DNA from: Trematomus loennbergii
Lineage: Eukaryota; Chordata; Actinopteri; Perciformes; Nototheniidae
Direction: 5' to 3'
Length of the DNA: 64,000 nucleotides
Assembly: GCA_012861695.1 (NCBI GenBank)
Contig: JAAOOA010000120.1
Location: 442,501 to 506,500 of the forward strand
The notes under the pieces: model-generated
Database searches by the model: none
Told to the model about the DNA's origin: nothing
The model's input: the letters and a program-made list of their open reading frames with translations, nothing else
Program-made: the position numbers and the translations under genes
In this document: positions 1-15,202 of the stretch, piece by piece
Numbering within the stretch: the stretch's first letter is position 1
How the letters are laid out: every line of letters starts with the position of its first letter

Positions 1-316
1 TGCATGTATCAGCTGCGTGTGTGTAAACTGCCCCGCCCCCTCGCAAGCAGGCGGGAAGAGAGAGATCTCTCGTCTGGATTGGAGTTATCGAAAATACAAA
101 AATTACGCATTTTGCAGTCTTTTTGCATGTTAGAAACGGAGTTGGCGACACTAAAACTGCAATATAATGTTTGTGTAGCAATAATACACATGACATATTT
201 TTTCATGTCTACAGTACCGATAAAAAGGCCGATAACCTCGGAGCTTAACGGTACCACGGTCTTTAATAATTCAGCCCCGGGGCCCGTTTAATACCGGGGC
301 TCGGTACCCATCCCTA
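1..316. mobile_element. Right end of a hAT-like repeat (inferred)
   Basis: This GC-variable stretch ends in GGTACCCATCCCTAG at about 316, just before the ZNF intron sequence. The form GATGGGTACCGA, read on the other strand, resembles the terminus of a common non-autonomous hAT-like family in fish, from memory. The left end lies outside the window, so inverted repeats and a target-site duplication cannot be checked. The short open frames here look non-coding. Confidence 0.35.
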
Positions 317-381
317 GTTAACTGTATATGTATTTATGCTTTTTAGATTACTTTCTCTCTTTCTCTGTCCGTGTGTTTTAG

Positions 382-1860
<1,479 letters not shown>

Positions 1861-1935
1861 TTTTGAACAACTATGAGAGCCAAGCTAGCTGTTTCCTCCT
1901 CCTGATGTCCTGAGAGCTGGTTTGTTATATTTTAA

Positions 1936-3063
1936 CCTGTTAAGCCCCAAGCCTGTTTTTCAGGCCTCAGGCTCGAAAATGACATTCCCAGAACAAATTA
2001 ACATAACTTCACTTCTAAAAGGGGTAAATTAATAATCTTTTTTCTCAAAGCAATGATAAACCTGTGAGTTGGATGTAGAAGAGTCAGAATCAATATATAA
2101 TTGTTTTATTGTAAAGTAAATTCAGATTGAACATAGTAAAAACATTTAAATCAGAATCAGAAACAGGTTTATTGCCAGGTAGGTTCGCACATACTAGAAT
2201 TTGACTTGATGTCATGGTGCATACATAAAATATAAAAAAAAGGGTGAAAACCACCCTTGAATGATGCGATAGACTAAAAGCTTGAGGAATCCAAACTATA
2301 ACACATAAGTACCCTGAATCAACATTGATGCAAAACAAGTGACATTTTACCTTTTTAGAGAGGTTTAGCACAAAAAAACCACCTTTGGGGTAATTTGGGT
2401 CTTTTCAACCGTTAGAGCCAATAGAATAGAAGGGGAAGTTCCACATACACACACACGTTACCATTGACAAGTGAGAGCTATGCGCACGCAGTCGAAAGCA
2501 ATGTTATGCTCTGAAAACTAGGCTCAAACTAGTAAATATGAAGATGGATTATCAGTAATCATTTCAAAGTGACACAGACACATTGGATTAACCATTGGAT
2601 TAACCTTCAGCAGCGTTTTTATCGTTTTGATGCCATTGAACACACATTTTGATCAGAACAACCGCTAAGGTAAGAAGCTTCCTCCGTGAAGCTAAGTGTT
2701 GTGATGTCTGTTTTCACTTCCCCTGTCGTGAGTTCGGATCGCTCAGTGATGATACTAATATTTCTGGAATCTATGGAATCTCAGCTTGCTAATCGATATG
2801 TTGTTTTTGCAGATATGATAAGTAATAAGGGTATTTAAGCTGTGAGTTTGTGCTAAGAGCAATAGCATTTTTTCGCTCAGGGCTCATTTAGACGCTTCTT
2901 GTGAGAGTTGTGTTTTGTTTCGGTAAAAATGGTTCGTATCGTCAGGTAGCTGAGTTTCTTCCCGTTAGTTGGGTATGACGCATTCATAGGTTTTTGAATA
3001 TTAAGAAGCCCTCAGACGCTGTTTCTTGCAGTGATGTGTTTTTGGGGAATGGGGCTTCACAGG
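1936..3063. mobile_element. piggyBac-like MITE with TTAA duplication (copy A)
   Basis: The element is bounded by CCTGTTAAGCCCC on the left and GGGGCTTCACAGG on the right, a 13-bp inverted repeat with one mismatch. It is flanked by TTAA at 1932-1935 and 3064-3067. A TTAA target and CC-starting termini are hallmarks of piggyBac-type transposition. No transposase frame is present, so it is non-autonomous at 1128 bp. The duplicated flank at 13079-13082 preserves the uninterrupted site with a single TTAA, which confirms the boundaries. Related copies lie at 18941-20096 and 52170-53310, and reversed copies end at 18407 and 51636. Confidence 0.85.
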
Positions 3064-3077
3064 TTAAGAGTCTTTCT

Positions 3078-3108
3078 GAATTGAAGTCTGACTAACAGAC
3101 TTCAATTC
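3078..3108 (+). other. Perfect 13-bp-arm hairpin in ZNF 3' region
   Basis: The arms GAATTGAAGTCTG and CAGACTTCAATTC flank a 5-base loop. The same hairpin occurs at 13038-13068 and 39716-39746 at the same place relative to ZNF stop codons. A half copy remains at about 46764-46785. Confidence 0.8.
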
Positions 3109-3518
3109 ACAGAGTCACTCGTTTTATGTCTCGTTTTAGATTAATTTTGATTAGCAACCTCCCCCTTTAAATGGTCTTTTAGTCTTTATTATTTACCTAC
3201 TTTTATATTGTTTTATTTATGATATAGGAAGGGTTTTATCTTATATTAGTTATTTAACACTTTCAATAACAACATTTATTTTTACGTTGGCTTCTTTATA
3301 TTTTAATCGTTTAACCTTTATTAGAATTATGACGTCTTTATTACTATACATTTGTATTTATATTTCTGTTGTACCTATATGTTCACTTTACTTTATAGGG
3401 TTTTATATTGTTGCATCTATTCACTTTTCTTGTGTCTTATCTTTCCGAGATAAATCATGTTTTTTTTCTGTATTTCATTTGTTTTTATCATACCTTTTAC
3501 CTCCTTGTGTCTCATAAA

Positions 3519-3886
3519 GGTGGGTAGGTAAGTTTGAGAAACCGGCTCGAGATACACTTTTTGTTATATTCCATGGAATGCTCTTAACATCCCGATAGCA
3601 ATGAATATCTGAAGTGCTTTGACAAAAAATCCATAAAAAATATCATCTGTGGAAGCCGTGTACTGTAAAAAGTACGACCAATCATTTGAGCCGGCCCGGC
3701 TAAAATATGGATGGCCTACCTGCCTGTCAGCCTTCCATCTGTGCACAAACTTATCTCGTGCCCTCATTGGTCATGTTCGTGTGTGTTGGAGGAGGGGCTC
3801 TGTAAGGAAGTGGCAGATTTTCTCCGGCTGTGTATTTTCAAATTCTAGCGCACTCAAGCTGGTTTCTCAAAATTACCTATCCCACC
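3519..3886. mobile_element. Small TIR element (MITE), family unassigned
   Basis: The left end GGTGGGTAGGTAAGTTTGAG pairs with a right end reading GGTGGGATAGGTAATTTTGA on the opposite strand. The match extends over about 33 bp. The element is absent from the homologous flanking modules on the minus strand, so it inserted after duplication. It has no coding capacity and no clear target-site duplication. Confidence 0.65.
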
Positions 3887-4395
3887 TTTTACCTGATAAA
3901 ATGTTATATTTTGCTGCATGTATCTGTAAAGGTCTTAACATCTGAGGGGACTTTCTTGTTGTTTATTTTTAACTTGTGATGTGTCGCCATTTTGTAAAGG
4001 ACTTTGAGCTGCACGTGCGTATGAAAAGTGCTGTATGAAATAAAGCTTATTATTTCAACAGTTTTTATGTTCTAACCAGCGTTCACACTATGCCAACTCA
4101 AGGCCACAGAGATGCTTTTCTCCAATTTAATTGATGTTTGTAATGGTTCCTGAACTATGAAGAAATGTTTTACTATTCTGTGTTTCAACCATGGCCTTGC
4201 TATTCCTTTTGTAAAATAGTATATGTCCAGGTTTAAACTGCTAGCCTCGTTAAGCTGCATTGAAGGAATTTAGTTTCACTGTTCATTAATCTGCCGACTA
4301 GTTTCTCAAATATCTGTTTGGTTAATAAAATGTTGTGACTTTAAACTTCGTTTGGGATGTTTTTTATAGTTCCTGTTGAGTTAGTCTGTTCTGGT

Positions 4396-5804
4396 CTAAA
4401 AGAAGAACCAATGATTCATGTATTCATGTGTGTTTTCAGTTTGATTCTGTTCTCTTTTGTTAAAATGATCAGACTGTACCAAAATAAAAAAGGCCTTAAA
4501 TACAGACTCACAACCCTGCATATTTGTTGTGTTTTGCAGCATATTATAAACATGTCGTTCCCTTATTTTACTGCTGGATGTCACTCAAACTGTAATTTGA
4601 ATGAAAAATATATTTTTAAACTCAGTGTGTTTGTCCTGGTTTGTTCCCAGTGAAGGACTCCAGCACACAATGAGGTATTAAACAACAAAAGTGTGTTTCT
4701 CCAACAGTTTAAGTCTCTGAACACCATTAAAAATAAGTCAAATTCAGAAGGTTAAAATCATTGTTTCAATGGTTTGTGTTGGAATAACTTTCTGGAAACT
4801 ATTTTTATCAACAATTTAAGTCATTTAGATGCCAAACATTTCCCATATTTTTTTGTTTTAGGTAGTAGCAAACCTTTAATAGCAACACCATTGTTGGCGC
4901 TAATTAACATTTAAATCTGGCTCTTGAGCGCTCTGAAATTAAGTGTACTTCTTTGGCAAATCCATCAAAGTTTTTTTTATTCAGCCCAATATCACAAATT
5001 GTACTTTGTCTCGGAGTTTACAGTTCATACAGAACATGAATACGCCGGATGTTCATTCCTCTTTACATTACTTTAGCGTTACTCAGCAACAACCTATAGC
5101 CAAAACTTAAAACGTAGGCCTACATGTGCACACATATAACAATTACTATTGCAATAAGGAAGACATAACACAAGTTAATAACGGTGACAATTCTAGTTTG
5201 TATAGTATGTGTATTCACTCTCACTGGGGCAGCGTAGACAGGTATTTTCTGTGTTAGAGTTTTACTCGCTACAGGGTGTACTTTGAGGGTTTGTGACTCT
5301 GCAGACCGTTTACATGCAGAAAAAGCTTCATAACACAAGGGAACGGGTAATAACCGGAAAAGCATGACATGGGAGCTTTAACATTAATGTTCAAATTCTT
5401 AGCAGTTAGTTTATAACTGTTTATTTGTGTATAGTTGTTGCAACTATACAGAGCTTTAGCAATACTGTGTGTGTGGGGGATTCAGCAGGAACAACAAACA
5501 TTAGGGTGTTTATAAGAAACAGAATTAAAAAAATTATCCAACGATTTACAGACCACTCTTTCCCCATGTAAGTCAATGGGAAAAAGTGTTTCCGGGCCTG
5601 GCAACCAAAAGGAAGTGTAGTACCGCCGTTTGGCCAGCACAAATATTTTAATCTGAGGCCGGCGCACTTCCTGGGGGCTTGGTCCCACACTTTCCGTTTC
5701 GGACCTGAATCACTTCCTTCCTGTCCTTCAGGAAGTTTCCGAAGCCGTCCGTCTCTTTGCTCTCCTCCGTTGCTAGGAAGGAAAAAAAAGGATGACCTTC
5801 AGAT
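4396..5804. other. Intergenic DNA, nothing assigned
   Basis: AT-rich sequence with no open frame resembling a known protein. A GC-richer patch at about 5560-5760 looks like a fish interspersed repeat but has no recognisable ends. Confidence 0.5.
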
Positions 5805-5960
5805 TTCAAGTGTGTGTTTTTTCAAAGAGTATACTTGGATTTTCATTTAGTGTATAACTGTGGGTTTTTTCAGAGTTTAAGTGTGTTTCTTCACAGTGTA
5901 CACATGTTTTTTTGCAGAGTACAATGTTTCTTTTTACAGTGTATACAGTATACATACAGA
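5805..5960. repeat. Degenerate short tandem repeat
   Basis: Several imperfect copies of a roughly 30-bp motif containing TTTTTTCAGAG and GTGTACAC-like blocks follow one another. There is no coding signal. Confidence 0.5.
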
Positions 5961-6639
5961 TGTAGCACTCTAGAAAGGACTCCAGCCAACAGATTCCTGC
6001 CAAAAACCCAAGGGATCCCAGCGGCTGGGAATGTTAAGCCCTCCCACTATTTCCCACGAGGGCATTGCCAGATTTTCAATTTCAGGATTTAACCATGAGA
6101 TGGCGCTTCATTCACAAATACAGAAAGACAAGTTTCATGGACTTTCAGTACTTCAGTTGTGTTTTGGTGAAGAGCATTTTAACACATATTTGTTATGGTT
6201 TTCACAGGCTACTACAGTATAACGAAAAAACATCAATATTTTAGATCAAATAAAGTATATCTAATCTTGTAATTCAATAATATATAGTCTTTATATATTA
6301 AATAATCATAATAATAATGTAAATGTTTACAATTCTTTATTTGTTATGCTCATACTTTTACCTTTACAATAGTTTGCTTTAATATGCAGTATATTTTTTG
6401 TAATATTTTTTTGGTGTTTCCTGCTCCCTTTCGGACACATACTGTATGATTTATTATTATTATTAATATGAAGATATTATTAAGATAAGATAAGATGTTA
6501 CTTTATTGATTGAACATTTTTGTTTAGAGTTCTCTGCTGTCCCACGGTAATTGAGAAGGCTCACATTCCGACCATTATTTAAAACAATAGGTGCTTTCAC
6601 ACCGTCTACAGTTTGATTTGTATAGAGGGAGCTGTGGCA
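5961..6639. other. AT-rich intergenic DNA
   Basis: No gene or element end could be supported. The stretch contains short (ATT)n runs near 6455. Confidence 0.5.
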
Positions 6640-6790
6640 GTTTTTGACCACACACGGAGCAGACACGGAGAACACACACACACGGAGCACACACGGACCA
6701 CACACGGACCAGACACGGAGCACACACACACGGAGCACACACGGACCACACACGGAGAACACACACACGGAGCACACACACAAACACGGG
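6640..6790. repeat. CACACGGAGCA/CACACGGACCA minisatellite
   Basis: Alternating copies of CACACGGAGCA and CACACGGACCA, with interspersed (CA)n, form a compact minisatellite. The cysteine-valine-rich frames on the minus strand are a by-product of the repeat, not genes. Confidence 0.85.
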
Positions 6791-7440
6791 ATTACAAACA
6801 TTTGCAAAACGTATTGTGTGAACTGTAATATCATGTATGGTGAATGATAGAAAGAAGCAAGTTAAATGGAAACCAGTGAAAAGACAATAAATGGACTGGA
6901 TCGAACTGGAAACTTTGTTTCGGACATTTATTCAGCAGCAAACTTTGTGTGCGTCAATTACGCCAACATAGCGGATCCTTATAGGCTTAAAGCGTTGGCT
7001 TAGCCTCTACAGTTTGTATACAGTTTATTATACTGTATTAATACTGTTTTAATACCGTTTTTAATAATGTTTTTATACTGTTTTTAATACTATATTGATA
7101 AAGTTTTTGTTATGGCAGATTCCTTATACAGTGTATTTCTCGCTTATTCATTAAGTTCACGCTAAGTAAATTAACCAAGGTCAGCGGAAGAGCAAAGAGG
7201 CCCTGATTAGATTCAAATGCAGTTAGTCTTGTTAATTGGGTAATTCATATCCTGCAAGACTCCTAAAGAGGTCATGAGATAGTGGTCTTTCCAGATCTGG
7301 AACATATCAACATATATGTTCGTGTGCATGTTAGAATATGTGTGTGCGTTCATTTGCAAACGTATATACTGTGTGGAAACTTCTACTCTGGGGGCATTTC
7401 TGCGATTGGCTGCTATTGAAGAAGGTGATGTACTGCATTA
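6791..7440. other. Intergenic DNA with an ATACTGTTTTTA-type simple repeat
   Basis: Between about 7010 and 7110 the motif TTTTTATACTGTTTTTAATA recurs imperfectly. The same motif family is found at 23400-23525 and 57610-57735. Nothing else is recognisable. Confidence 0.55.
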
Positions 7441-8110
7441 TTAGGGCCTGAGCACGAAGTGTGCGAAGACCTATTGTTATTCGTAGATTTCATGTTAGTA
7501 TTCCCGCTCGGGTTCAAACCTGTTTTTGAGGGCTTTACCACGCCATTCATGCAGGGAAATTTTGCACGGACGTCAGGACTGGTGAAAAATTTGACATTCT
7601 GGAGTCGATGGGTTAAAAATGTCCCACTTGCTCGCTAGCACCACCTATATGTAAAGCGTTTTTGAAGAATGTACATAGCCGCACCGTAACTCAGATGGAC
7701 CTGAAGTTTTGCACACTTATCGGGTGGACCTGCTCTACATAAAGTCCTCTTGAACCCCTAAGCTCCGCCTACTTTTTTGTTATTAATTAGCATAATGTTA
7801 AAAACAGTGCAATATTATCCTACATTTCTATTGTTTGTTTATCAACACCAATCTTAGTATACCGCATCGGTGGAGGGTCACACACATTACAGTAGGAAAT
7901 GAGCATGTTCAGTTAATAAATATGGCCGCCATTAATCAAAACGTATTAGCAAAAAGGTGTGGCTTAGAAAGAAATGCTCATAACTCATCAACAATGTATC
8001 CATTCACCACAGATTTTGGTGGATAGGTTCAGTCTGTGTTGGGGAATAGGCACACCAAAGCATTTTCATTTTGGACTATAGGGGGCGCCAAAAACCCCAC
8101 CAATTTATAA
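7441..8110 (+). repeat. Interspersed repeat beginning GGGCCTGAGCACGAAGTG
   Basis: It starts with GGGCCTGAGCACGAAGTG, which I recall as the start of a very common fish repeat. That family ends in a GCTGCTTGCAGCTTTAATTA tail, seen in this window at about 33720-33745 after the 147-bp satellite. The two may therefore be the head and tail of one family, but this window does not prove it. No coding capacity is visible. Confidence 0.45.
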
Positions 8111-8329
8111 CTCAAGAAGGGATCGACGAAATAAAATAATCTTTTTTAGACATACTCTGGGGTGACTATGAACTGAGACGTAAAGTGTCGCAACGAATGA
8201 TGAACGTGGGCGGTTGAATCGAATATTTGTAATGTTCAGAGGTTGTTGTGTTTAATATTCATGAGAATATTTGTCATTGTTCAAATGATAATAAACAACA
8301 TATAAAGCATATTTGTCCACTCATATGTT

Positions 8330-8446
8330 GATAAGAGTATTAAAAACTTGAAAAATATCCCTCTAAGGTACATTTAGAACAGATAAAAAATGTGCGATTA
8401 ATTTGCGATTAATCGCGATTAAATATTTTAATCGACTGACAGCCCT
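8330..8446. mobile_element. hAT-type MITE end (GCGATTAATCGCGATT, CAGCCCTA)
   Basis: Repeated GCGATTAAT blocks are followed by GACTGACAGCCCTA, the terminal layout of a non-autonomous hAT family. The complete 488-bp element at 49660-50147 has similar ends. The opposite end was not found here, so this is a fragment. Confidence 0.55.
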
Positions 8447-8449
8447 AAT

Positions 8450-8755
8450 AAAAACGTTTGAAACAAATAAGTATTTCATTCTTATTTTTACCAATTTGTG
8501 TTTTTAGTTTCAGTAAACATTTTATTTTCATATTACATTTCTTTATAGATATTTTTTCAAGTTTTTGTGATTTATTTATATATTTTATTTTATTTATTTT
8601 TTATTTTATTTTCTGTTTTTCTTATTATTTAATTATTCTAATTATTATTATTTTTATTTATTTTTTGTATACATTTCTAATTCAATATTGTTTTCAAGTT
8701 TTATGTAAAAATGTTTGAAAACAATAATGCATTTAATTTTTATTTGTATCACTCA
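8450..8755. other. AT-rich low-complexity stretch
   Basis: Runs of TTTATTT-type sequence produce a phenylalanine/isoleucine-rich open frame with no gene-like composition. Confidence 0.7.
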
Positions 8756-8757
8756 GG

Positions 8758-8850
8758 GTCTCCAATGACATTATGATGGCATCGGATGCAGGTGATTGCG
8801 TGGTTCTGGTGTTGTTGGACCTGAGTGCAGCGTTTGACACAGTGGGTCAG
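8758..8850 (+). pseudogene. Reverse transcriptase fragment (DLSAAFDTV)
   Basis: The frame reads through GDCVVLVLLDLSAAFDTV, the strand carrying the first catalytic aspartate of LINE reverse transcriptases of the L2/CR1 group. Homology stops abruptly after this block, so only about 30 codons survive. The neighbouring sequence belongs to the 5' part of another element. Confidence 0.7.
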
Positions 8851-9165
8851 ACGTCAGGTGTCTTCACTCGCTACCGCTCCTGTTTGTCGCTTATCTGTTT
8901 TTATCGTTGTGCGTACGCAATGTCAAATCGGCAGTTTCCTACGATCGCCAAACTCTGCTGGATATAGGTGCTTCGGTGGCACAATCACTGTCGGATCGAT
9001 CGGCACAGTGGAGTTGTCACCGTACCCTGCGTCCCCATGTACCAGAGGTAATCTGCTCTACAACCTGTTGCTGCCCCCGAACCTGGAGAGCAAGACGGAG
9101 GGGAAGGCGAAACGAGGGGCGGTAAAGTTCCGCAAGCTGACAGAAGGCCGCTCCTCGTCTATACT

Positions 9166-9882
9166 GTGCACCATCTCCATGACAGCTGGCCCAGGGTGAG
9201 GCCGTCATGCCTCCGTCCTATTCTCCTGGCATCAACATCCCACCTACCAGCCTTTGCTCCTGCCAAACGACAATTCACAAAACGACAATTCACAAAACGA
9301 CAATTCACAAAACTCACCAGTGTGGCTTCAGTGCCTGGGTGTCCGCATCGAGGGCCGGGGGCTCTGGAAATCGACCATCGGCTCGTTTCGGCATGGCTCC
9401 TGCGCCCACTGCCTCGGGCCTCGAAGATAGGAAGAGCCGGATCTGGCTCCGTATCCTTTTGTTTGTTGAACGCCAGATCCATTACAAACAAATCCTTTGT
9501 ATTAAATGACTTCGTCGCCTCAAGAGAGCTGGATTTTATGCTTGTTTCGGAGTCCTGGCAGAGAGCCGGGGAGTTTTTCTCCTTGAACGAACTTTGTCCT
9601 CCGGGCTACAGCTACTCCTGTGCTCCTAGGCGCACCGGCCGAGGAGGAGGACTTGCCGCGTTCCACAGAGACTGCTTCTCCACCAACATGGTGAGCACTG
9701 GATCCTTCCCAACATTTGAAGTGCTAATAACAAAAGTGGGTCGCTCAAACTCGTTTTATTATATTTTAATCTACCGCCCTCCAGGCAAGAATGGCTCTTT
9801 TTTATCCGATCTTGGTGACTTACTAACCTCCATCATCCGCTATGAAAGAGTTCTTCTGTGCGGGATTTTAACATTCATGTAA
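9166..9882 (+). pseudogene. LINE endonuclease domain (APE type), L2/CR1-like
   Basis: From about residue 96 this frame matches the apurinic-like endonuclease that nicks target DNA for LINE integration. It has FCLLNARSITNK near the start of the domain, LDFMLVSESW with the metal-binding glutamate, a GRGGGLAAF turn and an IYRPPG block. The first 95 residues show no domain and include a threefold KRQFT repeat from a DNA tandem repeat. The frame ends early inside the domain near GILTFM, where a frameshift is likely. The following coding part resumes at 10151-10423 in another frame. This is a broken copy, not a host gene. Confidence 0.75.
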
Positions 9883-10150
9883 ATGACTGCTCAACCAATA
9901 TTTGCCAGTGATTTCCTTAATGTCACCGAATCTTTTAACTTCTGTCAACATGTGTCTGGCCCAACGCATAACAAAGGTAACACATTGGATCTCGTCTTCA
10001 CAATTGGTCTAAATATCAGCAATGTTTGGATAACGCTTATGTTCAGGGGAAGCGAGTAAAAACCTCGCGTATTTTAAATAGCGCAGCGGTTGAGAAATTT
10101 GTAACAGCTTTTGACAACAATGTTTTGGTGTCGCATGTTGATGATGTTGA

Positions 10151-10423
10151 TTGCTAGTCAACGCTTTCAATACACACTGCTCCGCCATTTTAGATGACGT
10201 CGCTCCCATGGTGACACGCAGCTCTCTAGCTGTAAACACATCCACCTGGTTAACAGAGGACACCCGTATGCTGAAACGGCATTGTCGCAAAGTTGAGCGG
10301 CTGTGGAAAACCACTAATCTCCAGGTACACCGTCTCCATCTGAAGGACCTTTACTGTGATTACAACAATTTGGTCAAAAATGCCCGGGCTACCTATTTTT
10401 CTAACCTCATCTCCTCTAGTTAG
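10151..10423 (+). pseudogene. LINE ORF2 linker between endonuclease and RT
   Basis: The 90-residue frame contains STWLTEDTRMLKRHCRKVERLW and a downstream YFSNLI block, a pattern typical of the segment between endonuclease and reverse transcriptase in L2-like LINEs. It lies in the expected order after the endonuclease piece. The RT that should follow is not found before 10770. Confidence 0.6.
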
Positions 10424-10769
10424 CACAACCCCAGAGTACTATTTAAAACCATAAATACCATTGTAAACCCGTCCACCCCCTCAGTTCCTATTTATTCAAA
10501 CGACGACTGCGACCGTTTTCTCACCTTTTTTATAAACAAGGTAGCTGATGTGAGGTCGAGCATCACCCCCTCCCACTCCCCCTTCCCTATCTGTCCAGTT
10601 AGGCAGGCCACGCTGAGTAATTTCTCCTGCATCACTATAGCCGACCTGACCGCTGTAGTGAGCGCTATGAAATCTTCCTCAAGGCCTCTGGATGCTTTAC
10701 CAACGTCCATGCTAAAATAAGTTTTTTTCATGTGTCGCTCCACCCCTGCTCCACATTATAAACATTCCA

Positions 10770-11330
10770 TTGTCTCCGGCTGATAACATCGCCTCTAAGG
10801 TAGCAAGCCACCTGGGTTCATTTAGTGGTAACGTTAGGGCAAACATAAAACACCTTGGTGTAACTTTCGATCAGTCTATGCTACTAGACAAACACATCAC
10901 ACTCCTGACCCGTACCTGTTTGTTCCACCTCAGGAACATTGCCAAGCTCAGGGGCTTTCTATCCAATGCAGAACTGGAGATGGCTATCCATGCCTTTATG
11001 TCATCCCGGCTTGATTACTGTAATGCTCTGTTCTCCTGCCTCAACAAAACATCAATAAACCGGCTATAACAGGTCCAAAATGCTGCAGCCAGGTTACTCA
11101 CTCGGTCCAAAAAAACATGCCACATCACTCCGATCCTTTCTGCCCTGCACTGGCTCCCTGTCCATCTCAGAACCCAATGTAAGGTATTGGTTTACATATA
11201 GAGCTGTCCATGGCCAAGCCCGCGCCTACATTAACGACCTTATCCACCCTCACAGGACAACCCGGGCCCTGAGGTCCTCTGAGCAAGGCCTCTTAAGGGT
11301 CCCCGAACCAGGCTAAAAACCAAGGGGACC
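10770..11330 (+). pseudogene. L2-like LINE ORF2 C-terminal region
   Basis: The frame carries IKHLGVTFDQ, a FHLRNIAKLR block and SRLDYCNALF, all standard for the thumb and C-terminal part of fish L2-like LINEs. The NAAARLLTRSKK block follows in a second frame. A stop at 11068 and a frameshift in the A-run after TCGGTCC disrupt it. The same block is present at 37166-37700 and 44738-45110. Confidence 0.75.
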
Positions 11331-11651
11331 GTGCCTTCGAGGCGGTGGCCCCTATGGAATGCTAAAGACTCACCTTTTCCGACAGGCTTTTGGGGCGTCG
11401 GAGGAGGAGGTGAGTTTGTAGCTGTTTCTCATTGGTGTTTTATCCTATCTTTTACTGGATGGTTTTATGCCTTTTATTATAAACAAAAACATTGTTCCCA
11501 ATGTTTAAAATCTTTCATACCAGTCCCATGTTTATATATTGTTATTATTGTTATAAGTATTATTAATATTAATAATAATGTAATTATTCATTATTTTAAT
11601 ACCGTTAGTTTTTTCACCACAGGGGGCAGTGAAATTATGTTTAAATGAAAA

Positions 11652-11697
11652 ACTACAATCCCATGATGCATTGCGGCGGTCCTTTTCTAGCTTCCGG
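11652..11697. promoter_or_regulatory. ZNF143/STAF-like plus ETS-like cassette (unit 1)
   Basis: ACTACAATCCCATGATGC runs on to TTGCGG, which resembles the long ZNF143/THAP11 site found in many vertebrate promoters. CTTCCGG, an ETS-type site, follows 14 bp further on. The cassette recurs at 45351-45396 and 58311-58356, and without the ACTACAA part at 62285-62322, always after an L2-like 3' end. Promoter activity is inferred. Confidence 0.5.
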
Positions 11698-11699
11698 TC

Positions 11700-14255
<2,556 letters not shown>

Positions 14256-14444
14256 CTAGAACAGACGGACAAAGAAAGAGAGAAAGTAAATCTAAAAATC
14301 ATAAATACATATACAGTTAACACAATAAAAACTTAATATAAACCTTGAGTTAACAAAATGCTACTTATATTAACTGTTTGTGTTTATTATATTTGTATTA
14401 TATTAGATACAGTAATACAGCAACATTCTAACAACAGTATATAC
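14256..14444 (-). other. Intron start region upstream of ZNF exon, unit 1
   Basis: AT-rich intronic sequence holds the pyrimidine tract of the acceptor. It is the same in units 1, 2 and 3 up to the hAT insertion site GTATATAC at 14437-14444. Confidence 0.6.
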
Positions 14445-15202
14445 CAGAGGTGGGGGACTCGAGTCACGTGACTTGACTCGAGTCACATGACTTGACTCGA
14501 GTCGCATATTTCTTTTCTTGAGACTTGCTTGACTAACTTTGATAAAAGACTCAACTTTAAATATTTGTTTCGGTATTGTACGAAGCCCCTAAAGGGCAAT
14601 GAAAAAAAAAAAAAATGAGAAAGTAACCGGTGCGCCAAGTAGGAAGTGGAACGCACAGGAGACAGACGTTTCATTGCAGAATGTTATGTCTATGTGGGGA
14701 AATGGCAGTGCATAGGCTACATTAGAGATATATTTCAAATTCTTTTAGCAAAATTTCGGCCAGGGGTGTATAGCTATTTGTTTAAGCACCAGATCGGCAA
14801 AACAGGAGAGTCTGTGAACCAGTCTGCCTTGATCTATGAATTAATGTCCGTGACTCTCACAATATCTGCTGCCCACAGCTGTTTTATAGAAGGAAAACCT
14901 CCTTCACTTCATGAAATCTCTGCAGCACCAGGAGGCAGTAACGTGTAACTTAGCAGAATCTGAGAAGAGAGCAGCACCAGCTGCAAAGAGCTGTGCCTTT
15001 TACTGTTTACTTCACTGTGTTTACCTTCATTAGAACAGCTAAAGAGCAACCGCAGGCTGCTACGTTTGTTTGACTGACTGACTGACTGACTGACTGACAC
15101 ACACACACACCCCCCCCCCCCCCCCCAATTATTCCCCCTATTATTAGTTTTATGAAGGAGATGTCCGGTCACCAAGGCGCATGATGTATGTGTGTTAGTG
15201 CC
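14445..15202. mobile_element. hAT-like element, left end only (unit 1)
   Basis: It starts CAGAGGTGGGGG directly after GTATATAC (14437-14444), the target sequence that is duplicated around the complete copy at 40541-41774. Its right end has been replaced by sequence leading to the Harbinger element. An internal part at 14640-14950 is shared with 40850-41160 and 49150-49410. Confidence 0.65.
15069..15127. repeat. (GACT)n-(CA)n-(C)n microsatellite
   Basis: Seven GACT units are followed by CA repeats and a run of about 17 C. The run length is likely unreliable in any assembly. Confidence 0.9.

Larger units (their letters stand above)
3064..4395 (+). repeat. Inverted copy of the ZNF 3' flanking module
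   Basis: This sequence is the reverse complement of the segments at about 12010-13080, 38100-39760 and 45720-46785. In all of them it follows the stop codon of a ZNF exon. It carries the hairpin at 3078-3108 and is interrupted by a small inverted-repeat element at 3519-3886. Homology to the minus-strand modules ends close to 4395, which marks the edge of the inverted duplication. Confidence 0.75.
8758..11490 (+). mobile_element. L2/CR1-group LINE, rearranged and decayed
   Basis: The parts occur out of order or incomplete. A reverse-transcriptase fragment comes first (8758-8850), then 5'-type sequence, an endonuclease domain, the region between endonuclease and RT, and the C-terminal region with the 3' end. 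The RT palm is missing between about 10430 and 10770. The 3' end recurs at 37166-37900 and 44738-45230. This is a dead composite of at least two insertions. A 15-bp motif is tandemly repeated three times at about 9268-9312. Confidence 0.75.

Noticed and set aside
5120..5690. Small minus-strand proteins at 5.1-5.7 kb
   Set aside because: There is no domain, no paralogous support and no splice context. They are likely chance frames in repeat-derived DNA.
6463..6834. Cys/Val-rich small proteins on the minus strand
   Set aside because: Translation of the CACACGGAGCA minisatellite. No independent evidence for a gene.
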